Both the position numbers and the translations under genes were made by a program. A model generated the notes under the pieces. The model made no database searches and had not been told where the DNA came from. It was given only the letters and a program-made list of their open reading frames with translations. From JANTGF01 sp963750735 (GTDB lineage Bacteria > Bacteroidota > Bacteroidia > Bacteroidales > VadinHA17): a DNA stretch of 64,000 bases. Location of the stretch: assembly GCA_963750735.1 (NCBI GenBank), contig CAVVRY010000006.1, forward strand, positions 248,001 to 312,000, in the 5' to 3' direction. Shown here in pieces: positions 9,556 through 19,002 of the stretch (the first letter of the stretch is position 1; the number at the start of each line of letters is the position of its first letter).

Positions 9556-9671
9556 AATTAGTTTTTTTTAACCTTTAAATATACAAAATTTTATAGATTA
9601 GATAATTTGATTATTATTTTGATTTTTGAACTATAAATTAGAAAATAATTTCAGATAACTTAAAGAATAGC

Positions 9672-9679
9672 TAAATTTG
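9672..9679 (+). promoter_or_regulatory. Candidate -7 box for tRNA-Pro
   Basis: TAAATTTG matches TAnnTTTG and lies 30 bases before the mature tRNA 5' end, leaving room for a short leader. No -33 element at a suitable distance. Confidence 0.35.
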
Positions 9680-9709
9680 ATTCAACTTAGAAATTTTACC
9701 TTTCCCATT

Positions 9710-9783
9710 CGGGGTGTAGCGCAGCCCGGTAGCGCGCGTCGTTCGGGACGACGAGGTCGTGGGTTCGAATCCCGCCACCCCGA
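9710..9783 (+). tRNA. tRNA-Pro (anticodon CGG)
   Basis: Full cloverleaf of 74 bases. Acceptor CGGGGTG (9710-9716) pairs with CACCCCG (9776-9782), discriminator A at 9783. The anticodon stem CGTCG/CGACG encloses the loop TTCGGGA with anticodon CGG, reading proline codon CCG. The T arm GTGGG-TTCGAAT-CCCGC is intact. CCA is not encoded; a T run follows directly and can serve as terminator. Confidence 0.96.
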
Positions 9784-9852
9784 CTTTTTTTGATTCAAAT
9801 GAGAGTATTTGCATCTAATATTTTAACTTCTAACACATTTAATAAATCGGTC

Positions 9853-10614
9853 ATGAAAAAAATTAATTATTTTCTAATTTCATTTGCAGCTATTTTTTCC
9901 CTTGTTGCGTTCAATACCCTTCAGGATGTAAATGTAAAAACACTGTTATCAGAATTGGATAAAACTGCTGCACCAAACACCCTAGTAAATAAAGAGCACA
10001 AAGCAGGCTGGAAGTTACTATTTGATGGTAAAAGTTTTAAAAACTGGCATGGATATAATATGAAAGGGATACCAGACTGTTGGATAGTAAGCGATGGCGC
10101 TATGCAAATGACAACAGAAGGTGGAGGGGAAAGTCAGGATGTAATTACTGATAAGATCTATAAGAATTTTGCTTTAAGCCTTGAATTTAAACTTACCAAA
10201 GGAGCCAATAGTGGCATAATATTTCAAGTTGCAGAGGATCCAAAATATAAATATCCTTATGAAACAGGACCTGAATATCAGGTGATGGATCATGAAAACT
10301 GGCCAGATAAATTAGAAGACTGGCAAATATGTGGAGCAAACTATGCAATGTATACTCCCAGAGTTAGACCTTTTAAGCCCGTGGGTGAATGGAATCAAGT
10401 ATTGCTTATTGTAGATGGTAATTTTGTTACCCAGGTATTAAATGGGGAAGTAGTTGTTGAATATGAAAAGTATTCTGATGAATGGACTAAGTTACGGAAC
10501 AGTGGTAAATGGGCTGATTTTCCGGATTATGGCATTATGGATGAAGGATATATTTCATTGCAGAACCATGGTACAAAAGTATCTTATAGAAGTATAAAGA
10601 TTAAAGAACTATAA
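9853..10614 (+). CDS. Secreted DUF1080 protein (3-keto-disaccharide hydrolase-like)
   Basis: Exported protein of the DUF1080 (LamG/concanavalin-like jelly-roll) family, some members of which hydrolyse 3-keto-glycosides. The signal peptide covers residues 1-20 (MKKINYFLISFAAIFSLVAF). The domain opens with KLLFDGKSFKNWHGYNM and contains GANSGIIFQVAEDP, YETGPEYQVMDHENW and, at the end, GYISLQNHGTKVSYRSIKI, all typical. I chose ATG 9853: the frame opens at TTG 9790, right after the tRNA, but only this ATG gives a clean signal peptide. The next gene, a Tat-exported oxidoreductase, follows after 16 bases, so the two probably act on the same sugar. Confidence 0.85.
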   Translation: MKKINYFLISFAAIFSLVAFNTLQDVNVKTLLSELDKTAAPNTLVNKEHKAGWKLLFDGKSFKNWHGYNMKGIPDCWIVSDGAMQMTTEGGGESQDVITDKIYKNFALSLEFKLTKGANSGIIFQVAEDPKYKYPYETGPEYQVMDHENWPDKLEDWQICGANYAMYTPRVRPFKPVGEWNQVLLIVDGNFVTQVLNGEVVVEYEKYSDEWTKLRNSGKWADFPDYGIMDEGYISLQNHGTKVSYRSIKIKEL

Positions 10615-10630
10615 CAAACAATCCTATCCA

Positions 10631-12127
10631 ATGAAAACAAAATCAATAAAGTCTCGTCGAGAATTTCTAAAAAAAGCCACATTAACCAGTGCTGGTATAA
10701 GCATACTTCCAAGTTTTGTTGTTAGTGGGATGGGTCATAAAGCACCTAGTGACAAATTAAATATTGTGGGTGTAGGTGTTGGTGGTAAAGGTCATCCAAA
10801 CCTAATGGCCATGAATAGTGAAAATATTATTGGTCTTTGTGATGTGGACTGGAAATATGCAAAACATTGTTTTGATGATTTCCCGAAAGCAAAAAGATAT
10901 TATGATTGGCGGAGAATGTTTGATGAGCTAGGCAAATCAATTGATGGTGTGATGGTTGCCACTTCCGATCAAACTCATGCCATTATTGCAGCTACTGGTC
11001 TTACAATGGGAAAGCATGTTTATTGTCAGAAACCTCTGACACATTCAATATATGAATCACGTTTGCTCACCATGCTTGCTGCTAAACATAAAGTTGCTAC
11101 CCAGATGGGAAATCAGGGGAATTCCGGTGATGGTGTTCGGCAGGTTTGTGAATGGATATGGAATGGTGAAATTGGAGAAATAAGAGAAGTTCATTCATGG
11201 ACCAATCGACCTATATGGCCGCAGGGATTGCAGCGTCCAACTGAGAAAATGACTCCCCCTGATACCCTTAACTGGGATTTGTTTATTGGTCCTGCACCTA
11301 AACGTCCTTATAATGAGATTTACACTCCTTGGAACTGGCGTGGTTGGTGGGATTTTGGTACCGGGGCTTTTGGGGATATGGCCTGTCATATTCTTGACCC
11401 TGTGTACCAGGCTTTGAGACTAAAATATCCTGATTCTGTCAGTGGTTCATCCACTTTGCTCAATACCGAAAGTGCACCACAGGCAGAAAAAGTAACGTTT
11501 GCATTCCCTCCACGAGAAAGTTATAAGAAGCAAAAAATGCCAGCAGTAAATGTTCACTGGTATGATGGTGGTTTGTTGCCGGACCGACCAGGATTGATTC
11601 CCGATGGTACCAATCTCATGGAGGACGGAATGGGCGGATGCCTGTTTGTTGGATCAAAGGATAGCTTATTATGTGGTACCGGTGGCTTCAATCCGAAATT
11701 GCTCTCTGGTAGGGTTCCTGAAGTAAAGCCTTACTTGAGGAGAATTCCAGGTGCTGTAGGTTATGTTGACGGGCCTCATGAGCAGGACTGGATAAGAGCA
11801 TGTAAAGAATCATCTGAAAACAGGCTTGAAGGCACATCTAGTTTTGATTTTTCCGGACCATTTAATGAAATGGTTTTGTTGGGTGTTTTGGCCATTCGTC
11901 TTCAGGGATTAAATAAAACTTTGAAATGGGATTCGGAAAAAATGCGGATTACAAATATTTCTGCAGGTGAGAAATTTAAGGTTGTCACTACAGATGACTT
12001 TAAAGTAATTGATGGTCATCCACATTTTAATACTGAATATGCAACTCTTAATGCCCTGGAATCGGTCAGTGAGTATATTAAGCACACTTATCGGGATGGT
12101 TGGAAGCTGCCAGATATGCCGGAATAA
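10631..12127 (+). CDS. Tat-exported Gfo/Idh/MocA family oxidoreductase
   Basis: NAD(P)-dependent sugar dehydrogenase of the Gfo/Idh/MocA family. It begins with a twin-arginine signal (SRREFLKKA, residues 8-16), so it is exported folded with its cofactor. The Rossmann fold starts at LNIVGVGVGGKGHPN; the sugar-binding signature appears as VYCQKPLTHS (Gln in place of the usual Glu of EKP). The C-terminal half is the long Bacteroidota/Planctomycetes type with GRVPEVKPYL and DWIRACKE. Length 498. Coupled to the upstream DUF1080 gene; a 3-keto sugar oxidation-hydrolysis pair is a reasonable inference, with substrate unknown. Confidence 0.88.
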   Translation: MKTKSIKSRREFLKKATLTSAGISILPSFVVSGMGHKAPSDKLNIVGVGVGGKGHPNLMAMNSENIIGLCDVDWKYAKHCFDDFPKAKRYYDWRRMFDELGKSIDGVMVATSDQTHAIIAATGLTMGKHVYCQKPLTHSIYESRLLTMLAAKHKVATQMGNQGNSGDGVRQVCEWIWNGEIGEIREVHSWTNRPIWPQGLQRPTEKMTPPDTLNWDLFIGPAPKRPYNEIYTPWNWRGWWDFGTGAFGDMACHILDPVYQALRLKYPDSVSGSSTLLNTESAPQAEKVTFAFPPRESYKKQKMPAVNVHWYDGGLLPDRPGLIPDGTNLMEDGMGGCLFVGSKDSLLCGTGGFNPKLLSGRVPEVKPYLRRIPGAVGYVDGPHEQDWIRACKESSENRLEGTSSFDFSGPFNEMVLLGVLAIRLQGLNKTLKWDSEKMRITNISAGEKFKVVTTDDFKVIDGHPHFNTEYATLNALESVSEYIKHTYRDGWKLPDMPE

Positions 12128-12192
12128 AATTGTTATTGAACAAAATATTATCTAATATCCATCTGTTTTATAGTATTCTTACAGCTTTAAAA

Positions 12193-13254
12193 TTATTGAT
12201 CACTACCCAAAAGGATATCAAAGCTTTGTAGGTTTTGTAGAACTGATTTAGGATTGATCCAATTTAAGCAAGCCAGATCACCTCTTTTACAGGTTCCTTT
12301 TCCGTAAATAGTACAAGGTCGGCAAATCAATTCTGACTTCGGTATCTGGATGGAAAAATTCTCGGGTTGATTTAATGCAGCAAAACCAGCTTTTGGATGA
12401 GTTGCACCCCAAATTGAAACTGTGGGTACACCAATTAAAGAAGAGATATGCATATTCCCGGAATCCATGGTAAGCATAAAACTCATTTTTGAGATCAAGG
12501 CAATTTGTTCACTCATTTTTAGTGTTCCAGCTGTATTTATGACATTTGAGTGTTTACCAGAAATCCGCTCGAGTTCTTCCTTTTCTTTTTCACCACCACC
12601 GAAAAGAAAAAAATGTACATCATACTGATTATTAATTAATTCTATAAGTTTTTTTATATTGTTAATGTTCCATTTTTTCAGCTCATGTTGTGCCATAGGA
12701 GCAATGCCGATCCATTGTTTATCTATTGGGATTTTTTCGTTTCCTTTATGAATAATTCAATATCAGCTTAATGCTTTTTCAGAAGGGATTATTGATGGAG
12801 TATCAGGTAATGGTGTAATCTCAATTACTTTTTCAAATGCTTTCTGATATCTTTCTGTTGAGTGCATTAAGGAATGTAAGCTTCTCCCCGTAACAAGCTT
12901 CTTTTTTTCTTTTCGGTCTTTATTGATCCTGAAAAATCTCAACCCAGATACCGAGAAAAAAAATGTAAGAATCCATGATCTAAGAACACTATGTAAATCA
13001 ATCAAATAGTCAAATTTATTACCTGACTTTATATTGCGATATAATTTAAATAACCCTTTTATCCCGATGTATTCTCTTTTGAAATCAGCCGGGAAAACTG
13101 TCAGACGATCAATATCATAAAAGAAAGAAGTGAAATTTGGGTTTGTAACCAGTGTGATATGCAAATCTTCATTGTGCCTCAAAACATTCCGAATTACCGG
13201 AACCGTAAGAGCAACATCGCCCATAGCTGAAAACCTGAATACAAGGAGATGCAT
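12193..13254 (-). CDS. Glycosyltransferase family 9 (heptosyltransferase-like), interrupted by two in-frame TGA
   Basis: GT9 enzymes add heptose or a related sugar to lipid A core or surface glycans at the cytoplasmic face. The N-terminal Rossmann half (FRFSAMGDVALTVPVI, 13254 down to 12763) and the nucleotide-sugar-binding half (MLTMDSGNMHISSLIGVP and IWGATHP, down to 12193) are in the same frame. They are separated by TGA at 12765-12763 and 12759-12757. Reading the intervening bases one phase off gives ADIELFI, so an extra A near 12768 and a missing base near 12746 would remove both stops and give about 353 residues, the family length. Likely two compensating sequence errors; a true pseudogene is possible. 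Paired with the DUF6165-like gene 48 bases upstream. Confidence 0.75.
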
Positions 13255-13302
13255 AAAATTTAAGGCATTTGTTTAAAATAATCGACTGCTAGAGGGATTT
13301 GA

Positions 13303-13677
13303 TTAACCGTAGTCTTCGTATGATTTCTCCTCCACGATATGAGATCCGGTCTTTATGTTTATTTCTTTTTTGATTCTGGATCTTTCATCATTAAATATGT
13401 AAACCTGTCGAACTGTATGAATGAATTCAGCCCCAAAATCTTTTTGTTTCTCATATGCTCTGCATTTATCTTCTATATCCCAGAGTTTCGAATTTATTTC
13501 AAATAGTTTTACATATAAAGGATTTGATTTATCAAGGATTTTGGAAGCTGATAAATTTAGAATTTCATGCTCTATTTTTATGTTTTTAAGCTTTTTCTCA
13601 TCCTTAATTCGATTTAGTTTAATTTCAATTATACTTAATTTATCAAGGATTTCACCGTTAGAAACTTCTATTTTCAT
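13303..13677 (-). CDS. DUF6165-like small protein
   Basis: Soluble, strongly helical 124-residue protein, rich in Lys, Glu and Ile, with no signal peptide or membrane segment. The start EVSNGEILDKLSIIEIKLNRI and the late FNDERSRIKKEIN match what I know of the DUF6165 family, found near glycosyltransferases of surface-polysaccharide clusters. Its position directly before the GT9 gene agrees with that. Molecular function unknown. Start ATG at 13677. Confidence 0.65.
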   Translation of the reverse strand: MKIEVSNGEILDKLSIIEIKLNRIKDEKKLKNIKIEHEILNLSASKILDKSNPLYVKLFEINSKLWDIEDKCRAYEKQKDFGAEFIHTVRQVYIFNDERSRIKKEINIKTGSHIVEEKSYEDYG

Positions 13678-13760
13678 AGTAATAATTTAAAGCAACAAAA
13701 ATAATTATAAAAGGTGGATCTATATTTTAATATTAGTTACAATGTGATTAATAAAAATTA

Positions 13761-16226
13761 TTAATTGGGATCAACATCTATAACGATTTTTAATTGAGAA
13801 AATTCCTTTACCGACTCAAATTTCCGAATTGCCTCTGATAATGTGCGTTTAAATTCAGAATATTTTGAACCACGTTCGAATTTGATCAACAAAATTTTAA
13901 GATGATATAATTGAATCTTACTTATTTGCGGAAACTCCGGTCCTAAAACCCTCGATCCGAATATTTTTTTTAATTCCCTTGCAATCATACCTCCAGCCTC
14001 ATTTAATTTTCCCAGGTCTTTATGCTTTAGAGTGATTTTAATTAGCCGATAATAAGGAGGGTATTTGAATATTCCTCTTTCAGCCATTTGTGAATTATAC
14101 ATTTTCATATAATCACCTTGAACAACCCATTGCAGAACAGGATGTTCAGGATCAGAAGTTTGAATTATTACCTTACCCTGCTTCCTTTTTCTTCCTGCCC
14201 GCCCACTAACCTGAGCTAGTAATTGGTATGCCTTTTCATAGGCTCTGAAATCAGGAAAGAACAATAAATTATCTGCGTTTAGGACACCAACTAATCTTAC
14301 GTTGCTGAAATCAAGGCCTTTGGATATCATTTGTGTTCCAATTAGAATGTCAATTTTCCTTGACTCAAAGTCTGATATAATTTTCTGGTATGATCTTTTT
14401 TTTCTTGTTGTATCGAGGTCCATTCTACCAATTCTTAAATCTGGAAAAATGAGTTTCGTTTCCTCCTCAATTTTTTCAGTCCCAAATCCTTTTACCTTAA
14501 TTTCCACTGAATTACAATCAGGGCAGTTACGCGGAATACCAATGGAATACCCGCAATAATGACATATTAAGGATTCAGAAAATTTATGATATGTAAGATT
14601 GACATCACAGTTTTTGCAGCGTGGAACATAGGAGCATTGTTCGCACTGAATATATGGTGAAAAACCCCTTCTGTTTTGAAATAGAATTACCTGTTCACCT
14701 TCATTAATTGTTTCCAAAATAGCATCATAAAGCTCTGGTGTAAAGTGCGAAACCATTTTTTTCTTCCTCCATGCGACTCTCGAATTCACAAGAGTAATCT
14801 CAGGTAATTTAATATTACCATGCCTTTCATTAAGTTCAACGAATCCGTATTTTCCAGTTTTAGAATTGAAAAATGATTCAATTGAGGGAGTTGCAGTTCC
14901 TATGAGGGTTTTAGCATTAAATAAACTGGCAAGATAAATGGCTGAATCCCTGGCATGGTATCGTGGAGCAGGATCAATTTGTTTGTATGTGTTTTCTTGT
15001 TCTTCATCAACAATAACGAGTCCTAAATTCTGAAATGGGAGAAATATTGATGATCGTACACCCAGGATGATTTTGTAAGACTTTTCAGATAAACCGGATA
15101 TAAGATTGTTCCAAACCTCAACACGTTCAGAATCACTGTACTTTGAATGATAAATCCCAACCTGATTACCGAAGTAACTACGAAGACGTTCAATGATCTG
15201 TGAAGTTATGGCTATTTCAGGTAAAAGATATAAAACTTGTTTATTGCTTTTAATCTGTTCTTCTATCAAATGAGCATAAATTTCTGTTTTTCCGCTGGAA
15301 GTAACGCCATGAATCAATACTGTATTTTGGATTTTAAATGATTCTCTTATCCCATTTAAAGCATCATTCTGTGCATCAGATAGTGTTTTGACTTTTTTTG
15401 TTATTTTCTTTTCAGTAGGAATTCTGTCAACCTGCCTGTAAGCTTGAATCAATATCTTTTTTTTGAGTAACGATGTAAGTGCGGGTAAACTGGCATTTCG
15501 ATCGTTAAGAAGTGTTGTTTTTTTTACTTCATTCCCCTTGTTTTCTTTTATAAAAATGAAGCTTTCAAGAGTAGATTTTTGTTTTGGAGCCTTTGATAAT
15601 TTATCAAGAATATCACTAAGTTGTCCTTTACTTTTATATGTAGCTCCCAGGCTAATAAATGATTCGATTTTAGGTTTAAAGGTATTCGAAAGTCTTTCAT
15701 CAACTTCAATAATATTCTGTTTTATAAGACTATGGATATAAGTTAGTGGATTCTTAATACCCGTTGCCTTTGATATTTCTGCAATATTCGTTGATTTTTG
15801 TGATTGTAAGTAAACAAGGATTAGGTTTTCGTTATTGTTTAAGTCAAATTCCTCCAGATCAGTTTCATTCAAAGAAAAACAGGTTTCACTTTCAGGTTTT
15901 AATCCAGTTGGTAAAGCTGCTTTAAAAACTTCGCCTATAGTACATAAATAATAGGAAGATATCCACTCCCAGAAGCTCAAATGAACAGGTAATATTACTG
16001 GGTGCTTATCCGGCAAACTGATGATTTCTTTTGGCTCGAACTGAGAAGGAGCTTCGGAATGAATACTTTGAATGATGGAAGTATATACTTTTTTTTGTCC
16101 AAACTGAACAATTGCTCTCATTCCAACAGTTACATCGGGAATAAGATTTTCTGGTATTTCATAAGTAAAGGTTCCTTTTACAGGTAGCGGTAAGATTACA
16201 TTTGCATAAGATTTTTCTTTAACCAT
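13761..16226 (-). CDS. priA: Primosomal protein N', replication restart helicase
   Basis: Superfamily 2 3'-5' DNA helicase that reloads the replisome at stalled forks. The 3'-end-binding domain is at the N-terminus (ANVILPLPVKGTFTY). Walker A is GVTSSGKTE near residue 306 and Walker B VDEEQ near residue 408. A paired zinc-binding region with eight Cys lies at about 528-572 (CEQCSYVPRCKNC and following CxxC pairs). The helicase C half has QMISKGLDFSNV and SGRAGR. Length 821 is normal. Minus strand, 70 bases from pfkA, with which it may share a transcript. Confidence 0.96.
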   Translation of the reverse strand: MVKEKSYANVILPLPVKGTFTYEIPENLIPDVTVGMRAIVQFGQKKVYTSIIQSIHSEAPSQFEPKEIISLPDKHPVILPVHLSFWEWISSYYLCTIGEVFKAALPTGLKPESETCFSLNETDLEEFDLNNNENLILVYLQSQKSTNIAEISKATGIKNPLTYIHSLIKQNIIEVDERLSNTFKPKIESFISLGATYKSKGQLSDILDKLSKAPKQKSTLESFIFIKENKGNEVKKTTLLNDRNASLPALTSLLKKKILIQAYRQVDRIPTEKKITKKVKTLSDAQNDALNGIRESFKIQNTVLIHGVTSSGKTEIYAHLIEEQIKSNKQVLYLLPEIAITSQIIERLRSYFGNQVGIYHSKYSDSERVEVWNNLISGLSEKSYKIILGVRSSIFLPFQNLGLVIVDEEQENTYKQIDPAPRYHARDSAIYLASLFNAKTLIGTATPSIESFFNSKTGKYGFVELNERHGNIKLPEITLVNSRVAWRKKKMVSHFTPELYDAILETINEGEQVILFQNRRGFSPYIQCEQCSYVPRCKNCDVNLTYHKFSESLICHYCGYSIGIPRNCPDCNSVEIKVKGFGTEKIEEETKLIFPDLRIGRMDLDTTRKKRSYQKIISDFESRKIDILIGTQMISKGLDFSNVRLVGVLNADNLLFFPDFRAYEKAYQLLAQVSGRAGRKRKQGKVIIQTSDPEHPVLQWVVQGDYMKMYNSQMAERGIFKYPPYYRLIKITLKHKDLGKLNEAGGMIARELKKIFGSRVLGPEFPQISKIQLYHLKILLIKFERGSKYSEFKRTLSEAIRKFESVKEFSQLKIVIDVDPN

Positions 16227-16295
16227 ATATAGATAAATTGGCGGTAAACCAAAAGAGTATAAGCCTGGAATTTATAAAGAATTCCTGAGGAGAAT

Positions 16296-17276
16296 TTAAA
16301 TTGACAATATCTCCGATATTTCAAGAAGCTGGCGGTTTATATCCTTGTGCAATTTTACGGCTTTCCTAAATGGTATCAGGACTACCTCATTATTTTGAAG
16401 TCCAACCATTGTGCTATTTTGATCATCAAGCAAGGCTTCAATAGCTGCGCTACCAAGACGACTGGCTGCCACTCTATCAAAAGCACTAGGTGAACCTCCG
16501 CGCTGAATATGGCCCAGTACAGTAACACGGATGGAATAATCCTTAAAATCTTTTTTCACCTTTTTTGCAATTTCATATGCTCCACCTTCTTCTTCACCTT
16601 CCGCAACAATAATGATATTACTGGACTTCTTTCTTCTAAAGCCATCTTCCAAAAAGCTTTTTAAAGTTGAAACCTGATTTTTTACTTCAGGAATTAGGAT
16701 GGCCTCCGCCCCGCAAGCTATGCCACTACTTAAGGCAATAAAGCCCGCTGCTGCGCCCATAACTTCGATGAAAAACAGTCGATTATGCGCACTGGCAGTA
16801 TCCCGAATCTTATCAACAGCTTCCATAACTGTATTTAGGGCAGTATCATAACCAATAGTATAGTCGGTACCATAAATATCGTTATCGATGGTTCCTGGAA
16901 TTCCAATAAAAGGGATGTCATATTCTTCATTGAACACTCTTGCTCCTGTAAAAGTTCCATCGCCACCAATTACAACTACACCATCAATATTCCTTCGCTT
17001 TAAGTTCTCGTATGCGGTTTTCCTTCCCTTTTTTGTTTTGAATTCTTCACACCTGGCTGTTTTTAGAATGGTTCCACCACGCTGAATAATATCACTAACC
17101 GTATGAACTTTTAGAGGCTTTCCATAACTCTCAATCATTCCTTTATAACCGTGCCTGATTCCAACCACCTCAAGCCCGTTGTAAATTGCTGTTCGGGTTA
17201 CTGCCCTAATAGCTGCATTCATTCCCGGGGCATCTCCTCCTGAAGTTAGGACACCTATTTTTTTAAATTTAGTCAT
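16296..17276 (-). CDS. pfkA: ATP-dependent 6-phosphofructokinase
   Basis: Phosphorylates fructose 6-phosphate to the 1,6-bisphosphate, the committing step of glycolysis. The fold motifs are complete: GVLTSGGDAPGMN (8-20), GGDGT at 104-108 with the Gly that marks ATP rather than pyrophosphate use, the catalytic loop GTIDNDIYGTD, and LGHIQRGGSP. Length 326 is standard. It lies between priA and ispH. Confidence 0.96.
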   Translation of the reverse strand: MTKFKKIGVLTSGGDAPGMNAAIRAVTRTAIYNGLEVVGIRHGYKGMIESYGKPLKVHTVSDIIQRGGTILKTARCEEFKTKKGRKTAYENLKRRNIDGVVVIGGDGTFTGARVFNEEYDIPFIGIPGTIDNDIYGTDYTIGYDTALNTVMEAVDKIRDTASAHNRLFFIEVMGAAAGFIALSSGIACGAEAILIPEVKNQVSTLKSFLEDGFRRKKSSNIIIVAEGEEEGGAYEIAKKVKKDFKDYSIRVTVLGHIQRGGSPSAFDRVAASRLGSAAIEALLDDQNSTMVGLQNNEVVLIPFRKAVKLHKDINRQLLEISEILSI

Positions 17277-17358
17277 ATTCTTAAATTGTTTTAAAAATGG
17301 AGTGAAAATTACTAAAAATACTGAACACTAAATTGCAAAAAGTTGTAAGAAAATGAAT

Positions 17359-18237
17359 TTATTTTTCAAACGACAATACCTTTGAAGCAACATCTTTTAG
17401 GAGCCATGTAGGAGTTGAGGTCGCACCTGAGATTCCAACTGTATTATGCCCTTTTACCATATCAATTTCGACCTCTCCTGGACTGGAAATGAAGTGTGAA
17501 TTGGGGTTAACTTTTTTGCATACTTCGAATAGCATTTTCCCATTTGAACTTTTTTTCCCACTAACAAAGAGGATTATATCATGTTTTTTAGCAAAAACTA
17601 TCAAATTAGGTTCTCTATTTGACACCTGTCCGCAAATAGTCTGGTAAGATTTAAAATGAGAATCTCCCAAATGACCATATTTCAACTTTCTTTTTTCAAT
17701 TTCCTTTTTAATCTTACCAAATTCTTTTTTACTCTTAGTAGTTTGTGAGTATAGGTACACAGGTCGGGCAAAATCAATCTGATCCAAATCTTCAATCTGG
17801 CTTATGACAATTGCATCTCCCCCGGTTTGGCCCACCAGCCCAACAACCTCTGCATGTCCTTCTTTACCAAATATAATTATCTGCCCTTTTTCACCAATAA
17901 TCTCATCGTTGCAAGTTCTGATTCTGTTCTGGAGCCTGGAAACAATAGGACAGGTAGTATCAATTAACTCAATATTATTATTTTTTGCAATCTGATATGT
18001 TTCAGGTGGCTCCCCATGTGCCCTGATTAAAACTTTGGCATTTTTGAGAGTTTTAAAGTGTTCAAAATCAATTGTAACAAGGCCTAATGATTCCAATCGA
18101 CGTATTTCTTCATCATTGTGAACCATTTCTCCAAGGCAATAGATGCTATTACCCTCTTCTAATTCCTTTTCAGCTCTTTCGATGGTATTTTTTACTCCAA
18201 AACAAAATCCAGCATTTGGATCAATTTCTACCTTCAT
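17359..18237 (-). CDS. ispH: 4-hydroxy-3-methylbut-2-enyl diphosphate reductase
   Basis: Last enzyme of the MEP isoprenoid pathway, converting HMBPP to IPP and DMAPP with a 4Fe-4S cluster. Cluster ligands Cys12 (GFCFGV), Cys96 (DTTCP) and Cys202 (TICGQVSNRE) are present, along with substrate-binding His40, His74 (RAHGEPP), His128 and Glu130 (GKEGHAE). Length 292. Its start overlaps the end of cmk by 17 bases, indicating translational coupling; the cmk-ispH neighbourhood is common in Bacteroidota. Confidence 0.95.
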   Translation of the reverse strand: MKVEIDPNAGFCFGVKNTIERAEKELEEGNSIYCLGEMVHNDEEIRRLESLGLVTIDFEHFKTLKNAKVLIRAHGEPPETYQIAKNNNIELIDTTCPIVSRLQNRIRTCNDEIIGEKGQIIIFGKEGHAEVVGLVGQTGGDAIVISQIEDLDQIDFARPVYLYSQTTKSKKEFGKIKKEIEKRKLKYGHLGDSHFKSYQTICGQVSNREPNLIVFAKKHDIILFVSGKKSSNGKMLFEVCKKVNPNSHFISSPGEVEIDMVKGHNTVGISGATSTPTWLLKDVASKVLSFEK

Positions 18238-18935
18238 TCTCCATAAATTTTTTAAGTATCCCCCTAAACCATATCATTTGCTCGTCAACTGACATATTGC
18301 TGTTATCAAGTATAATTGCATCATTTGCTCTGATCAGAGGGCTTATTTCCCTGTTTTCATCAATATAATCTCTTTCACGAATATTTTTTTCAATATCATC
18401 ATAAGATGCGTCGAGCCCTTTTTCAATCATCTCATCATACCTTCTTTGAGCGCGTACGGCAGGAGTGGCAGTTAAAAAAATCTTTATTTCTGCTTCAGGA
18501 AAGACTACTGAACCAATATCCCGACCATCCATCACAATTCCTTTCTTTGCTCCAAGGCCTCTTTGTATTTCTACCAGTTTTTCTCTTACCTCTTTTATTT
18601 TACTTACCGGACTTACATTGTTAGAAACAATTACCGAACGTATTTCTTCCTCAACATTTTCATTATTCAGGTAGGTTTCGAATCTATTTAAAGCTTGATT
18701 ATACTTGAACCCAATTTGGATGCTATGAAGTTTACTTTTAAGTTCCTCTTTATCCACCCATTCTTTCTTTGATCAAATTATTCCTTAAGCAGAAAAGAGT
18801 TATTACTCTATACATGGCACCACTGTCTACATATATGTAATTAAGCTCCCTGGCTATAGCCTTTGCAAAGGTGCTTTTTCCGCATGCAGAGTATCCATCA
18901 ATAGCAATTATTATATCTCTTTTTTCAGCATCCAT
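18221..18935 (-). CDS. cmk: Cytidylate kinase, frame broken by one base
   Basis: Phosphorylates CMP and dCMP. The N-terminal piece, from ATG 18935, has the P-loop GYSACGKST (14-22) and the YVDSGAMYR motif. It hits a stop at 18750 after NLIKER. The rest, in the next frame, carries MDGRDIGSVVFPEAE and the CMP-binding and LID Arg residues (RAQRR, IRERDYID). Removing one A from the run at 18764-18766 joins them as LIKEEWVDKEELKS and gives about 237 residues, the expected length. Since cmk is normally essential and both parts are well conserved, I take the frameshift as a sequence error. Overlaps ispH by 17 bases. Confidence 0.88.
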
Positions 18936-19002
18936 AAAGAACCAAAATTGGGAAATTGTATGCTCGTTTCCAAATCTAACTAAATACCAATAAATTTATG
19001 AA

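Noticed and set aside
9790..9852. Extended N-terminus of the DUF1080 protein starting at TTG 9790
   Set aside because: It begins 7 bases after tRNA-Pro, has no family counterpart and hides the clean signal peptide that begins at ATG 9853.
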